Below are positions 24,246 through 32,797 of a stretch of 35,157 bases of DNA, in pieces; the first letter of the stretch is position 1, and each line of letters opens with the position of its first letter. The position numbers and the translations under genes were made by a program. This stretch comes from Enhydrobacter aerosaccus. Lineage in GTDB: Bacteria; Pseudomonadota; Alphaproteobacteria; Reyranellales; Reyranellaceae. The notes below the pieces were generated by a model. The model worked only from the letters and a program-made list of their open reading frames with translations. It was not told where the DNA came from and made no database searches. The stretch covers positions 1-35,157 of the forward strand of contig CAIMEE010000093.1 in assembly GCA_903839865.1 (NCBI GenBank), read 5' to 3'.

Positions 24246-25109
24246 TTACAGGGAGCCTAGCACGGGCCTCACGCCCAGCAGCACCAGCTGCGACTCCTCG
24301 GTATCGCTCCACGGTCCGGTATCGGTGATGTCGATGCGCTTGCCGACCTGGTGGACGACCGAGCGCCGGTCGGGACTGTCGCGAAAGCGCACGATGCCCT
24401 TGCCGCGCAGCACCGCCGCGTCGTGCAGCACCTCGAGCAGGGCCGCGCGATCGACCGGCTCGGGCCAGCTGTACGACCAGCTGCGGAAACTGTTGGCGGG
24501 AGTCGGCTTTTCCGAAGCCCCGCGGCGGTCGAGACCGAACAGGAGATCGAGCGGCACCTCGCAGTGCCGGGCTTCGAGCACCGGCGCTGTCGAGTGCGTC
24601 GACAGCCAGCAGCGCATCACCGCGAGGTCGTCGGCGAGATCCACCTTGTTCAGGACGATCAGATCGGCGGCCTGGAGTTGCCGCAACACGGTGTCGCCGA
24701 CACGCTTGTCCGCCGCCCGCTCGCGGACCTGGTCCGCATCGGCCACCACGACGACACCGTCGCGCGACAGCCGCTCGTCGAGCACGCCCAGGTCGGCGAT
24801 GCGGCCGGGATCGGCGACGCCCGAGGCTTCGACTACGATGTGATCTATCCCCTCGGGACGATCGAGCAACTTCAGCACCGTCTCGACCAGAGAGTCGCCG
24901 ATGGTGCAGCACACGCAGCCATTGGCGAGCGCGATCGTATCTCCGCCGTGACGCGCGATCAGCTTGCCGTCGATATCGAGCGCACCGAAGTCGTTCACCA
25001 GTACGGCGAACCGGCGCCCCTCGACGCCAGCCAGCAGGCGATTGAGCAGGGTCGTCTTGCCCGCGCCCAGGAAGCCGCCAATGACGGTGAAGGGGATCGG
25101 CGCCGTCAT
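24246..25109 (-). CDS. CobW/COG0523-family GTPase, metallochaperone-like
   Basis: A 287-residue G3E GTPase. Walker A is GFLGAGKTT (12-20), the metal-binding CxCC motif is GCVCC (64-68), the DxxG-like region is VVEASGVADP, and the guanine-specificity motif is NKVD. The C-terminal CobW domain ends near residue 285. COG0523 members deliver Zn or Co to client enzymes. Its ATG overlaps the amidohydrolase stop (ATGA), so the metal-dependent amidohydrolase is a natural candidate client. No zinc-regulator site is evident. Confidence 0.92.
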   Translation of the reverse strand: MTAPIPFTVIGGFLGAGKTTLLNRLLAGVEGRRFAVLVNDFGALDIDGKLIARHGGDTIALANGCVCCTIGDSLVETVLKLLDRPEGIDHIVVEASGVADPGRIADLGVLDERLSRDGVVVVADADQVRERAADKRVGDTVLRQLQAADLIVLNKVDLADDLAVMRCWLSTHSTAPVLEARHCEVPLDLLFGLDRRGASEKPTPANSFRSWSYSWPEPVDRAALLEVLHDAAVLRGKGIVRFRDSPDRRSVVHQVGKRIDITDTGPWSDTEESQLVLLGVRPVLGSL

Positions 25110-26743
25110 CCCTTCGGCGCCTCGAATATCTTGCCGCCCAGCATCGTGCCCCAGACGCCTACATCCTTCAGCTTCACCGGCGGCACGGCCAGCGGGTCGT
25201 CGTCGAGGATGGCGAAGTCGGCGCGCTTGCCCACGTCGATGCTGCCCAGCTCCTCGTCAAGCTTCAGCGTGTAGGCCGCGCCCAGCGTGATGGCGCGGAG
25301 CGCATCGGCGACGGAGATCTTCTCGGCCTCGCCCAGGGTGCGGCCCGAGGCGGTCAACCGGTTGACTGCGCACCAGGCGGTGAACAGCGGGCCGATCGGC
25401 GTCACCGGTGCGTCGCAATGAATGGCGAAGGGCACGCCGGTCGCCAGTGCCGTGCCGCAGGCGTCCATGCGCTCGGCGCGTTCGGGTCCCAGCGTCTTGG
25501 CGTAATGGATGTCGCCCCAGTAGAAGAGGTGATTGGCGAACAGATTGGCGCACATGCCCAGCGCCTTCATGCGGCGGAACTGGCCGGCGTCGGCCATCTG
25601 GGCGTGCTGCAAGGTGTGGCGATGATCCCAGCGCGGTGCGGCGACCAGCGCCTTCTCGACCGCCTCGATCGCGACTTCCGACGCCTCGTCGCCGTTGGTG
25701 TGGATGTGCACCTGGAAGCCTTCGCGATGGTAGTCGAGCACCATCTTGTCGATCTCGTCGGGCCCGGTGTTCCAAACGCCGTTGGGTGTGCCGTCGTAAT
25801 AGCCCGGCCAGCGCATGCGCGCCGACAGGCCCTGGATCGAGCCGTCGGTGACGAGCTTCACCAGCTGGAATCGGAGCTTGTCGTTGTTCCGGCGCATCAG
25901 CTCGCGCAGTCGGGGGATCCCCTCGGAAGTCGGCACCGAAGCGCCCGCGAAAGCGGGCAGCAACCGGATCGGGAAGGCATCGGAGGAACTGGCCTTCACA
26001 TAGCCGTCGACGGTGCCGCCCGGCAGCGGATTGTGCAGGTCGGTTGCGGTGGTGACTCCCGCGAGCTGGGCGACCTTGGCGAAGCCCCAGGTCGACGCCT
26101 CGTCGCTCAGAAGGTCGGCGAGTTCGATGCCGGCGGCGCGATAGGCGAGATACTTGGCGCTGAACTCCGCGAGCTCGCCGGTCGGCTCGCCGCGCGCGTC
26201 CTTCACGATGCCGTGGACGTTGGTTTCGCGCGTGATCCTGGCCTTGGCCATGACCGGCGTATTGGCGTTGAGGACGTGGAAATTGGAATGGAGCACAAGT
26301 ACCGGGCGCTCGGTCGAGACCTTGTCCAGGTCAGCGATGTTCATGCGCCGGCCGGTGAAGTAGATCGGATCGAAGCCCCAGGCCAGGAGCGTCGAGCCGT
26401 CGCGGGGCATGGTCTTCTCGTAGGCCTGCAGCGCCGCCACGACTTCCTCGAGGGTCTTGAGGCCGGCCGAGCGCTTGCCGTCCGGGCTGGTGCGGTCGAA
26501 GTAGCCGACATAGGGGAATTTCCAGACGCCGCCTTCGTACGCGTGGCTGTGGCCCTCGACGAAGCCCGGCAGGATCACCTTGTCCTTGAAGCGTTCATCC
26601 AGGTCGAACTTGCCCCAGCCCTTCAGGCTCTCGAGCGAGCCCGCTCCCAGGATGCGGCCGTCCCTCACGGCCACATGGGTGGCGAAGGGCTGGCTCGGAT
26701 TCATGGTGACGATGCGGCGGGCGGCGTAAACAATGGTGCTCAT
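25106..26743 (-). CDS. YtcJ-like metal-dependent amidohydrolase
   Basis: A 545-residue amidohydrolase_3 protein. Metal-binding motifs are HSH (H65 and H67 in FVEGHSHAYEG), the later HIHTNGDEA and HTLQHAQMAD histidines, and the catalytic Asp in IHCDAPVTP. The C-terminal IDVGKRADFAILDDDP is typical of the superfamily. ATG at 26743 is used; the frame extends upstream but over the divergent deaminase gene. No strong ribosome site is visible. YtcJ enzymes hydrolyse N-acyl or amide groups of diverse substrates; specificity is unknown. First gene of an operon with the CobW-like and SDR genes. Confidence 0.92.
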   Translation of the reverse strand: MSTIVYAARRIVTMNPSQPFATHVAVRDGRILGAGSLESLKGWGKFDLDERFKDKVILPGFVEGHSHAYEGGVWKFPYVGYFDRTSPDGKRSAGLKTLEEVVAALQAYEKTMPRDGSTLLAWGFDPIYFTGRRMNIADLDKVSTERPVLVLHSNFHVLNANTPVMAKARITRETNVHGIVKDARGEPTGELAEFSAKYLAYRAAGIELADLLSDEASTWGFAKVAQLAGVTTATDLHNPLPGGTVDGYVKASSSDAFPIRLLPAFAGASVPTSEGIPRLRELMRRNNDKLRFQLVKLVTDGSIQGLSARMRWPGYYDGTPNGVWNTGPDEIDKMVLDYHREGFQVHIHTNGDEASEVAIEAVEKALVAAPRWDHRHTLQHAQMADAGQFRRMKALGMCANLFANHLFYWGDIHYAKTLGPERAERMDACGTALATGVPFAIHCDAPVTPIGPLFTAWCAVNRLTASGRTLGEAEKISVADALRAITLGAAYTLKLDEELGSIDVGKRADFAILDDDPLAVPPVKLKDVGVWGTMLGGKIFEAPKG

Positions 26744-26761
26744 GAAAACGGAGAGTAATGC

Positions 26762-27220
26762 ATGACCGCGGACAAGCACGAACATTTCATGCGCATCTGC
26801 CTCGAGATCGGCGCCGAGGCCGACAAGCAGGGCAACATGGGGGTGGGCTCGGTGATCGTGAAGGATGGCGAGATCGTGGGCCGCGGCCGCAACCAGATCC
26901 GTACGGCCAAGAGCCCCCTGATCCATGCCGAGACCGACGCCATCGCCGATGCCTGCAAGACCCTGGGCACCGACGACCTGTCAGGCACGACGCTCTACAC
27001 GACGATGGAGCCCTGCCCGATGTGCGCCGGCGCCATGCTGCAGGCCAAGATCGGCAACTGGGTCGTGGGCGGCCGCTTCAAGTCGGTCGGGCGCACCGAC
27101 CTTGGGCAGTATTCGATCGAGACCTTCGCCAAGTTCGTGGCCGCCGACATCCAGATCACGTCGGGCGTGCTCCAGCAGGAATGCGAGACGCTGCGCGGCC
27201 GCTTCTACTTGCGCAAGTGA
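26762..27220 (+). CDS. Nucleoside/guanine deaminase family protein (CDA fold)
   Basis: A 152-residue zinc deaminase. The catalytic HAE is at 55-57 and the zinc ligands in PCPMC at 84-88, with MEPCPMCAGAM as in guanine and tRNA adenosine deaminase relatives. No signal peptide, so cytosolic. The GNMGVGSVIV segment precedes the active site. It is divergent from the amidohydrolase gene with only 18 bp between the starts, so both promoters must lie in coding sequence or overlap. The substrate base cannot be fixed from the sequence. Confidence 0.9.
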   Translation: MTADKHEHFMRICLEIGAEADKQGNMGVGSVIVKDGEIVGRGRNQIRTAKSPLIHAETDAIADACKTLGTDDLSGTTLYTTMEPCPMCAGAMLQAKIGNWVVGGRFKSVGRTDLGQYSIETFAKFVAADIQITSGVLQQECETLRGRFYLRK

Positions 27221-27609
27221 TGCGTCAGCGCGAGGCCGATACAATGGCGTAGCGCCTTCACCGGCACCTTGTCCCTTGCATCGAAGACGATGGCGCGCTT
27301 GCCTTCGTAGCGGAACGTGTCGGGGTAGAGTTCCATGAACTGCCCGACGAGGCCGCTCTGGCAGTGAAAGTAGATCGCGTAACCGTCGCCCTTTCTTAAA
27401 CAGTCGATGCGCACGGTCGTGCCGCTGCCAGTCTCGGTAGTGAGATAGCTGGGCTGGCCCCACTTCAAGGCCTCGCTGAGCGCACCGACACCCTTCGTGC
27501 GTGCCGCCGTCTGGAAAACCAGCTCGCGCAACGTCATCAGCTGGCGACGCAGGTTCGCCGGGTAGGCCCCGAAGACAGCAGCGACCGCGGGATCGGCGAA
27601 ACGTTTCAT
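27205..27609 (-). CDS. DUF1801 domain protein (YdhG-like)
   Basis: A 134-residue single-domain protein. The DUF1801 core is present: ALKWGQPSYLT near residue 47, CLRKGDGYAIYFHC near 70-83, and a C-terminal VKALRHCIGLALTHH helix. The family has no established reaction; some relatives are linked to iron or frataxin-like folds. The 3' end overlaps the convergent deaminase gene by 16 bp. It is divergent from the Bug-protein gene by 63 bp. Confidence 0.85.
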   Translation of the reverse strand: MKRFADPAVAAVFGAYPANLRRQLMTLRELVFQTAARTKGVGALSEALKWGQPSYLTTETGSGTTVRIDCLRKGDGYAIYFHCQSGLVGQFMELYPDTFRYEGKRAIVFDARDKVPVKALRHCIGLALTHHLRK

Positions 27610-27672
27610 CGCTAGACCTTAGCACGCAGGACGTGAAATGCTCTGCGCAACGATAAAAACAGGAGGAAGCTC

Positions 27673-28629
27673 ATGCTTCGACGCACGTTCGTGTCCGCGC
27701 TTGGCGCGGCCGCTGTCGCCGCGCCTGCCCTCGGCGACACGTGGCCGACACGCCAGGTCAAGGTTGTGATCCCCTACCCGCCCGGCGGCCCGACCGACGT
27801 CTCGATCCGCATCGTCCTGGAGAAGACGGGCCGCCTGCTCGGCCAGCCAATCCTGTTCGACAATCGCGGCGGCGCGTCGGGCATGATCGGCGCGGAGTAT
27901 GCCAAGACCCAGCCGGCCGACGGCTACACTTTCCTCGGCCACACCATCGCGATGATGGCGATCACCCGGCACCTGCAGCCAATCCCGTTCGATCCGGAAA
28001 AGGACTTCCTCACCGTCGCGCGGATCGCGACTTCGTGGGGCGCGATGGCCGTTCATCCCTCCGTGCCGGCGAAGACCGTGGCCGAGCTCGTAGACTATGT
28101 GAAGGCCAACCCCGGCAAGGTGAACTGGGGCTCGGCCGGCCTCGGCACCATCACGCAGCTCTATGGCGAGATGCTCAATCTCGAGGCCGGTATCAAGATG
28201 GTCCACGTGCCCTACAAGGGCAGCGCGCAGGCGACCAACGACCTGTTGAGCGGACAGGTACAGGTGCAGTTCGACTCGACCGTGCTGCCGCATATCCAGG
28301 CCGGGCGGTTGCGCGGCCTCGCCATGCTGGCCGACACGCGCTGGCCACACAGGCCCGAGATGCCGACGCTCAAGGAAGCCGGCTACGGCAAGCAGGGCGG
28401 CGACAGTTGGTTCGGCCTGCTGGCGCCTGCCGGCACGCCGGCGCCGATCGTGGCGCGCATGACGCAGGCGATCGACGAGGCGCTGAAATCGTCAGAAGTT
28501 GTCGAGAAGCTCGACGCCGGCGGCCTCAAGCCCACCTATCTCGACCCGGCGGCGATGCGCGCCGAGATCGACGTCGAGAGCAGATACTTTGCCGACATCA
28601 TCAAGCGCGGCCACGTCACGCTGAACTAG
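27673..28629 (+). CDS. Bug/TctC-type substrate-binding protein, orphan
   Basis: A 318-residue periplasmic protein of the Bug (tripartite tricarboxylate transporter receptor) family. The signal peptide is MLRRTFVSALGAAAVAAPALG. Typical motifs are IPYPPGGPTDVSIR, NRGGASGMIGAEY, and HVPYKGSAQATNDLLSGQV. AGGAGGAA stands just before the start. No TctA or TctB membrane genes are near, so it probably uses a distant transporter or acts as a sensor partner. Its ligand, likely an organic acid, is unknown. The stop overlaps the stop of the convergent deaminase gene. Confidence 0.93.
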   Translation: MLRRTFVSALGAAAVAAPALGDTWPTRQVKVVIPYPPGGPTDVSIRIVLEKTGRLLGQPILFDNRGGASGMIGAEYAKTQPADGYTFLGHTIAMMAITRHLQPIPFDPEKDFLTVARIATSWGAMAVHPSVPAKTVAELVDYVKANPGKVNWGSAGLGTITQLYGEMLNLEAGIKMVHVPYKGSAQATNDLLSGQVQVQFDSTVLPHIQAGRLRGLAMLADTRWPHRPEMPTLKEAGYGKQGGDSWFGLLAPAGTPAPIVARMTQAIDEALKSSEVVEKLDAGGLKPTYLDPAAMRAEIDVESRYFADIIKRGHVTLN

Positions 28630-29174
28630 TAGCGCTTGCGATTGGCGAACATCGCGTCGGTCTCCGCCGCGAGCACGCCGCCCAACAGCATCGGCTTGGA
28701 GAAGCTCGCGGCATTGACCACGTCCTGGGCCGAAATCCTGATCGGATCGCCGACCGACGCGACCAGCGCGGGGCTGAAGGCGGAGCTGGCGAAAACCACG
28801 CCGCCAATCCTGGTCCAGATCAGCGCCGTCATGCACATCGGACAAGGCTCGCAGGTCGTGTACAGGATCCTGGTCTCCCAGCCCTTGTTGCCGTGCTTGG
28901 CGACATAATCGTTGATGCAGACGATCTCGCCGTGCAGGACGGGATTCCTGTAGGAATCGTTCACGCCTTCGGCAACCACGTCGCCCGTCGCCGCTTCGGT
29001 GATGACTGCGCCGTACGGGTAATAGGCGTTCTTCCTGCCTTGCTCGATCGCGCGTCTCATCGCCTGTTCATGGCGCGCCATCGAGACCGGCGGCAGCGCC
29101 GCTCGCGCGGGCCTGGCTCCCGGCACGCAGATCAGCCCTCCCAGCCCGAGCAACAGCGAACGTTTGGAAATCAT
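28626..29174 (-). CDS. Deaminase-family protein with signal peptide
   Basis: A 182-residue CDA-fold protein. The active site HGE (81-83) and CEPCPMC (108-114) with zinc ligands C111 and C114 are intact. Unusually, it starts MISKRSLLLGLGGLICVPGARPARA, an apparent export signal, so the enzyme would work outside the cytosol. A twin-arginine pair is not present in the usual form (KR). The ATG overlaps the DHA2 transporter stop (ATGA), and an exporter plus exported deaminase in one unit is suggestive. It shares little local sequence with the cytosolic deaminase at 26762-27220 apart from the motifs. Confidence 0.87.
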   Translation of the reverse strand: MISKRSLLLGLGGLICVPGARPARAALPPVSMARHEQAMRRAIEQGRKNAYYPYGAVITEAATGDVVAEGVNDSYRNPVLHGEIVCINDYVAKHGNKGWETRILYTTCEPCPMCMTALIWTRIGGVVFASSAFSPALVASVGDPIRISAQDVVNAASFSKPMLLGGVLAAETDAMFANRKRY

Positions 29175-30598
29175 GCACGAGACCCTTTTGTCGCAAACCA
29201 GGCGCGCGGCCAGAAGCAGGACAGCGCCAGTGCGGCCAGCAATCCACTGCCAGCCGTGGTGAAGGCAAAGCGGTACCCCGTCATGAAGTCCCCAGGGGAA
29301 CCTCCTTGGGCCGCGTGCGCATGGAGCGCCGTCAGCACCGACGCGCCGCTCACGATGCCAATGGTGCGGGTGAGCAGTGCCAGGCTGCCGGCGACGCCGC
29401 GGTCGCGGGTGGCGAGCGTGTCCGTCACGAGGTCGGTATAGGCCACGGTCAACAGTCCCTGGCCGAAGCCCTCGACGATCAGCAGCAGCGCCACAACCGG
29501 CACGGTGGTGGTCGCCGTCGTGAAGCCGAGTGGCAGGAGACCAAGCCCGACCAACGCGACGCCCGTGAAAGCCGTCGTGCGGCGGCCGATGCGCGGGACC
29601 AGCAGGGCCGCAATCGGCGCGCCTGCCAGCCCGCCACTGAAGGCCAGTGCGAGCACAAGCCCGCTTGCGAGCGCCGAGAGCTTGAGCACGTTCACGAGGT
29701 AGTACGGCGTCAGCAGCAGGATCGCGAAGCCCGCGAGGTTGGCGAGCGCATTCATCGCGTTCGGCACCGCGAAGGCCGCATCAGCGAACAGCACCGGCCG
29801 GATGATCGGCTCGGCGACCGTGCGCGAGTGCCGGATGTAGGCGTAAAGCGTGGCGAGCGCCGCCGCGAGCAAGGTCGCATCGAGCCAGCCCGGCACGGCC
29901 GGGCGCTGCGACAGTACCAGCGCCAGCAGCAAGGCGCTCATGCAGGCTGCCAGCAGCAGTGCCCCCGGCGCATCGAACGGCCGCTGCTCCGGGCGTGGCG
30001 AAGGCAACAGGCCTGACAGCACGAGCGTGACGACGGCAATGGGCACGCGCATCCAGTAGACGGCGGGCCATCCCCAGAGCTCGACAACAAGGCCGCCCAG
30101 CAGCGGCCCGATCGCGGCGGCGAGCGACATGGTCATGGCGAAGCCCGTGAGCGCGCGCAGCCGCTGATCGGCCGGGTAGACAGAGGTGGCGAGGGCCGGC
30201 GTACAGGACAGCGCGAGCGCAGTGCCGACGCCCTGCGCCGCACGCGCCCACAGGAAGAGCGGCCAGTCGGGCGCTGCGGCGCAGGCGGCACAGCCCACGG
30301 CGGAGACAGCGAGACCGATGCGGAAGATCAGGCGGTGGCCGAACAGGTCGCCCAGCTTGCCACAGACCAGCATCAGCGAGCCGTAGACAAGCACGTAGCA
30401 GACGACGATCCACTGCACGTCGCCGAGTTGCAGCTTGAAGTGCGCGGTGATCGCCGGCAGGGCAACGTTGACGGCGATGTCGAGCGGGGCGAGCGACGCG
30501 CCCAGCCCGACGATCATCAAGCCGAAGGCTGGCGCGAGGCCGGAGGCCGGGCGCAGGCTCAGAGGTGCGCGCCCAGGAATGCCATCATGCGCTCCCAC
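29171..30598 (-). CDS. DHA2-family MFS drug/metabolite exporter
   Basis: A 475-residue inner-membrane transporter with about fourteen helices, as in DHA2 (EmrB/QacA-type) exporters. Helix 1 holds LAPLDIAVNVALPAI, with the DHA2 motif D1 pattern; GKLGDLFGHRLIFRIG is motif A, and an antiporter motif-C-like GPLLGGLV segment follows near residue 160. The start is GTG at 30598, overlapping the dienelactone hydrolase gene by 40 nt. Third gene of the ligase-hydrolase-exporter-deaminase operon. Cargo unknown. Confidence 0.9.
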   Translation of the reverse strand: MGAHDGIPGRAPLSLRPASGLAPAFGLMIVGLGASLAPLDIAVNVALPAITAHFKLQLGDVQWIVVCYVLVYGSLMLVCGKLGDLFGHRLIFRIGLAVSAVGCAACAAAPDWPLFLWARAAQGVGTALALSCTPALATSVYPADQRLRALTGFAMTMSLAAAIGPLLGGLVVELWGWPAVYWMRVPIAVVTLVLSGLLPSPRPEQRPFDAPGALLLAACMSALLLALVLSQRPAVPGWLDATLLAAALATLYAYIRHSRTVAEPIIRPVLFADAAFAVPNAMNALANLAGFAILLLTPYYLVNVLKLSALASGLVLALAFSGGLAGAPIAALLVPRIGRRTTAFTGVALVGLGLLPLGFTTATTTVPVVALLLIVEGFGQGLLTVAYTDLVTDTLATRDRGVAGSLALLTRTIGIVSGASVLTALHAHAAQGGSPGDFMTGYRFAFTTAGSGLLAALALSCFWPRAWFATKGSRA

Positions 30599-31218
30599 GC
30601 CTTCTTGGCGGCGACCGCATCGTAGGCGGCGCTCTTCTCGTTGGCGAAGGCATGCGCCGCGTCGTAGCGATGGACCTCGGGCTTGTTGCCCGCCGCGATC
30701 ATGGCCTTCTCGAACTCATCGACGATCCTGGGCGTGCACCAATCGTCGGTATTGGCGAAGTGGCCCTGCATCGGCACTTTGATCCGGCCAGGGTCGGCCA
30801 GCGCTGTGGGTGGCACGCCGTAGAACGGCACGCCGCAGGCGATACCGGTGATCCGCGCGCAGGCTGCGATGGTGAGCGCGCCGCCGAGGCAAAACCCCAT
30901 GACGCCAACCTTGCGGCTCATGCCCGCGAGATGCTTCACGGCGCCCGCGATGTCCTGGTCCGAGGCACCGACGAAATCGAGGCCGCTCATCATATGGTTG
31001 GCCTCGTCGGGCTTCTGCGTCACGCGACCCTTGTAGAGATCGGGCGCAAGCGCGTTGTATCCGGCCGCAGCGAAGCGGTCGGCCACGGCCTTGATCTGGT
31101 CGTTCAGTCCCCACCACTCCTGGATGACGACGATGCCAGGTTTTCCGCTACCGGCCTCCGCCAGGTAGCCCTTGCAGGCCGAGCCGTCGGGACGCTTGAA
31201 GTCGATCATGCCGCCCAT
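30559..31218 (-). CDS. Dienelactone hydrolase family protein
   Basis: A 219-residue alpha/beta hydrolase. The nucleophile motif is GFCLGG, with Cys as in true dienelactone hydrolases; the Asp is in NTDDWC and the catalytic His in AAHAFAN. VVIQEWWGLNDQIK near the N-terminus carries the conserved Glu. GGGGGAA precedes the ATG. It follows the acyl-CoA ligase by 9 nt and overlaps the exporter gene, so all are on one transcript. Chlorocatechol or related lactone degradation is the classic role; no ring-cleavage enzyme is here, so the true substrate is open. Confidence 0.92.
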   Translation of the reverse strand: MGGMIDFKRPDGSACKGYLAEAGSGKPGIVVIQEWWGLNDQIKAVADRFAAAGYNALAPDLYKGRVTQKPDEANHMMSGLDFVGASDQDIAGAVKHLAGMSRKVGVMGFCLGGALTIAACARITGIACGVPFYGVPPTALADPGRIKVPMQGHFANTDDWCTPRIVDEFEKAMIAAGNKPEVHRYDAAHAFANEKSAAYDAVAAKKAWERMMAFLGAHL

Positions 31219-31227
31219 TTATTCCCC

Positions 31228-32748
31228 CTAAAGCAGTGCTCTGAGTTCGGTCTTGAGGATCTTGCCGTAGTTGTTCTTCGGCAGCGCGTCCACGAACTTG
31301 TAGTCCTTGGGCCGCTTGAAGCGCGCGATATTGTCGAGGCAGAGCCGGTCGAGTTCCGCCGGTGCCAGCGTGGCCCCCGGGCGCGCGACGACGAAGGCCA
31401 CGACCTCCTCGCCCCATTCCGGATGCGGCCGGCCGACGACCGAGCATTCGGCGACGGCAGGATGGAGGTTCAGCACGTCCTCGATCTCGCGCGGATAGAT
31501 GTTGGTGCCGCCCGAGATGATCATGTCCTTCGAGCGATCCTTCAGCGTGAGGAAACCATCGGCATCGAAGGCGCCGACGTCGCCGGTCCACAGCCAACCC
31601 GCACGCAGGGACTTGGCCGTCGCCTCGGGATTGTTCCAGTAGCCTGCCATCACCGTGTCGCCTTTCACGATGATCTCGCCGACCTCTCCGGTCGGGACCT
31701 GCTTGCCGTCCTCGTCGACAACGCGGACCTCGACGCAGGCATCGGGCAGGCCGGCCGATGCCAGCCGCTCTTCCCAGCGCGGGTGATCGCGCAGCGCGTG
31801 GAGCTCGCGCGACAGATGGGTGATCGTCATCGGGCTCTCGCCCTGGCCGTAGAGCTGGCAGAGCACGTTGCCGAGGGTCTCCATCGCGCGCTTAAGGTCG
31901 CTCACGTACATCGGGGCGCCACCGTAGGTGATGAGGCGCAGGGCGCCAGGCCTGAGGTCGCTCACGGCCGGATGCTCGATCAGCCGCTTCACCATGGTGG
32001 GGGCGAGGAAGATGCTGCAGTCGGGCCAGCAGTTCATCAGCCCCACCGTTTCGGCCACGTCGTAATGCCCGCTCTCGGGAAAGACCTGCACGACCCCGCG
32101 CGCGATCATCGGGAAATTCCACAGCCCCGAGCCGTGGCTGATCGGCGCGGCGTGCACCATCGAGCTGCCGGCCGGCGGCCGGTCGACGTCGGCAAAGTAG
32201 TTGAGCGTCATCGCCAGCAGATTGCGATGGGTGAGGATGGCGCCCTTCGGCCGGCCCGTCGTGCCCGAGGTGTAGAACAACCAGGCTGGATCGGTGGGCT
32301 CGGCGTCGGCCATCGGCGTCGGATCGCCGACGGCCATGAAGGTATAGGGACGCGTCGTGATATCGACGATCTCCTTCAGCACCGGCGCGTCGCGCGCGGC
32401 CTCGGCGATCGGGGCGGCAAGGTCGGGCGTGACGAAGCAGAGCTTCGCGCCGGAATTCTCGAGGATGAACGCGAACTCCTTGGCGTGCAGCTTGGCGTTC
32501 ATCGGCACCGCGCAGAGGCCGGCATGCCAGATCGCGTACATGACCTCGATCGACTCGACGCAGTTGGTCATGGCAAAGGCCACGCGATCGCCCGTCGCAA
32601 GACCGAAGCGGCCGCGCAGGTGCATGCTCATCACCGATACTTTTCGCCAGAGGTCGCGATAGCTGAGATAGGGCTCGCTGCCGCGCGCCAACGCCGTGTG
32701 GTCGCGGAATTCCTGCGCCGAGCCGAGCAGCAGATGGGCGATGTTCAT
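31228..32748 (-). CDS. AMP-forming acyl-CoA synthetase/ligase
   Basis: A 506-residue adenylate-forming enzyme that activates a carboxylic acid as acyl-AMP and then acyl-CoA. The P-loop is FYTSGTTGRPKGA (158-170), followed by YGQGESP, the GWLWTGDVG hinge, and KDMIISGGTNIYPREIE. The C-terminal catalytic Lys is in YGKILK. The start at 32748 is the first conserved Met; the frame runs upstream but would cross the divergent oxidoreductase. First gene of the operon with dienelactone hydrolase, exporter and exported deaminase. Acid chain type is undetermined. Confidence 0.94.
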   Translation of the reverse strand: MNIAHLLLGSAQEFRDHTALARGSEPYLSYRDLWRKVSVMSMHLRGRFGLATGDRVAFAMTNCVESIEVMYAIWHAGLCAVPMNAKLHAKEFAFILENSGAKLCFVTPDLAAPIAEAARDAPVLKEIVDITTRPYTFMAVGDPTPMADAEPTDPAWLFYTSGTTGRPKGAILTHRNLLAMTLNYFADVDRPPAGSSMVHAAPISHGSGLWNFPMIARGVVQVFPESGHYDVAETVGLMNCWPDCSIFLAPTMVKRLIEHPAVSDLRPGALRLITYGGAPMYVSDLKRAMETLGNVLCQLYGQGESPMTITHLSRELHALRDHPRWEERLASAGLPDACVEVRVVDEDGKQVPTGEVGEIIVKGDTVMAGYWNNPEATAKSLRAGWLWTGDVGAFDADGFLTLKDRSKDMIISGGTNIYPREIEDVLNLHPAVAECSVVGRPHPEWGEEVVAFVVARPGATLAPAELDRLCLDNIARFKRPKDYKFVDALPKNNYGKILKTELRALL

Positions 32749-32797
32749 GGTGGCCCCACTATTGCAGGCCGCGCGACGACCACGCAATGTGAGGCCC

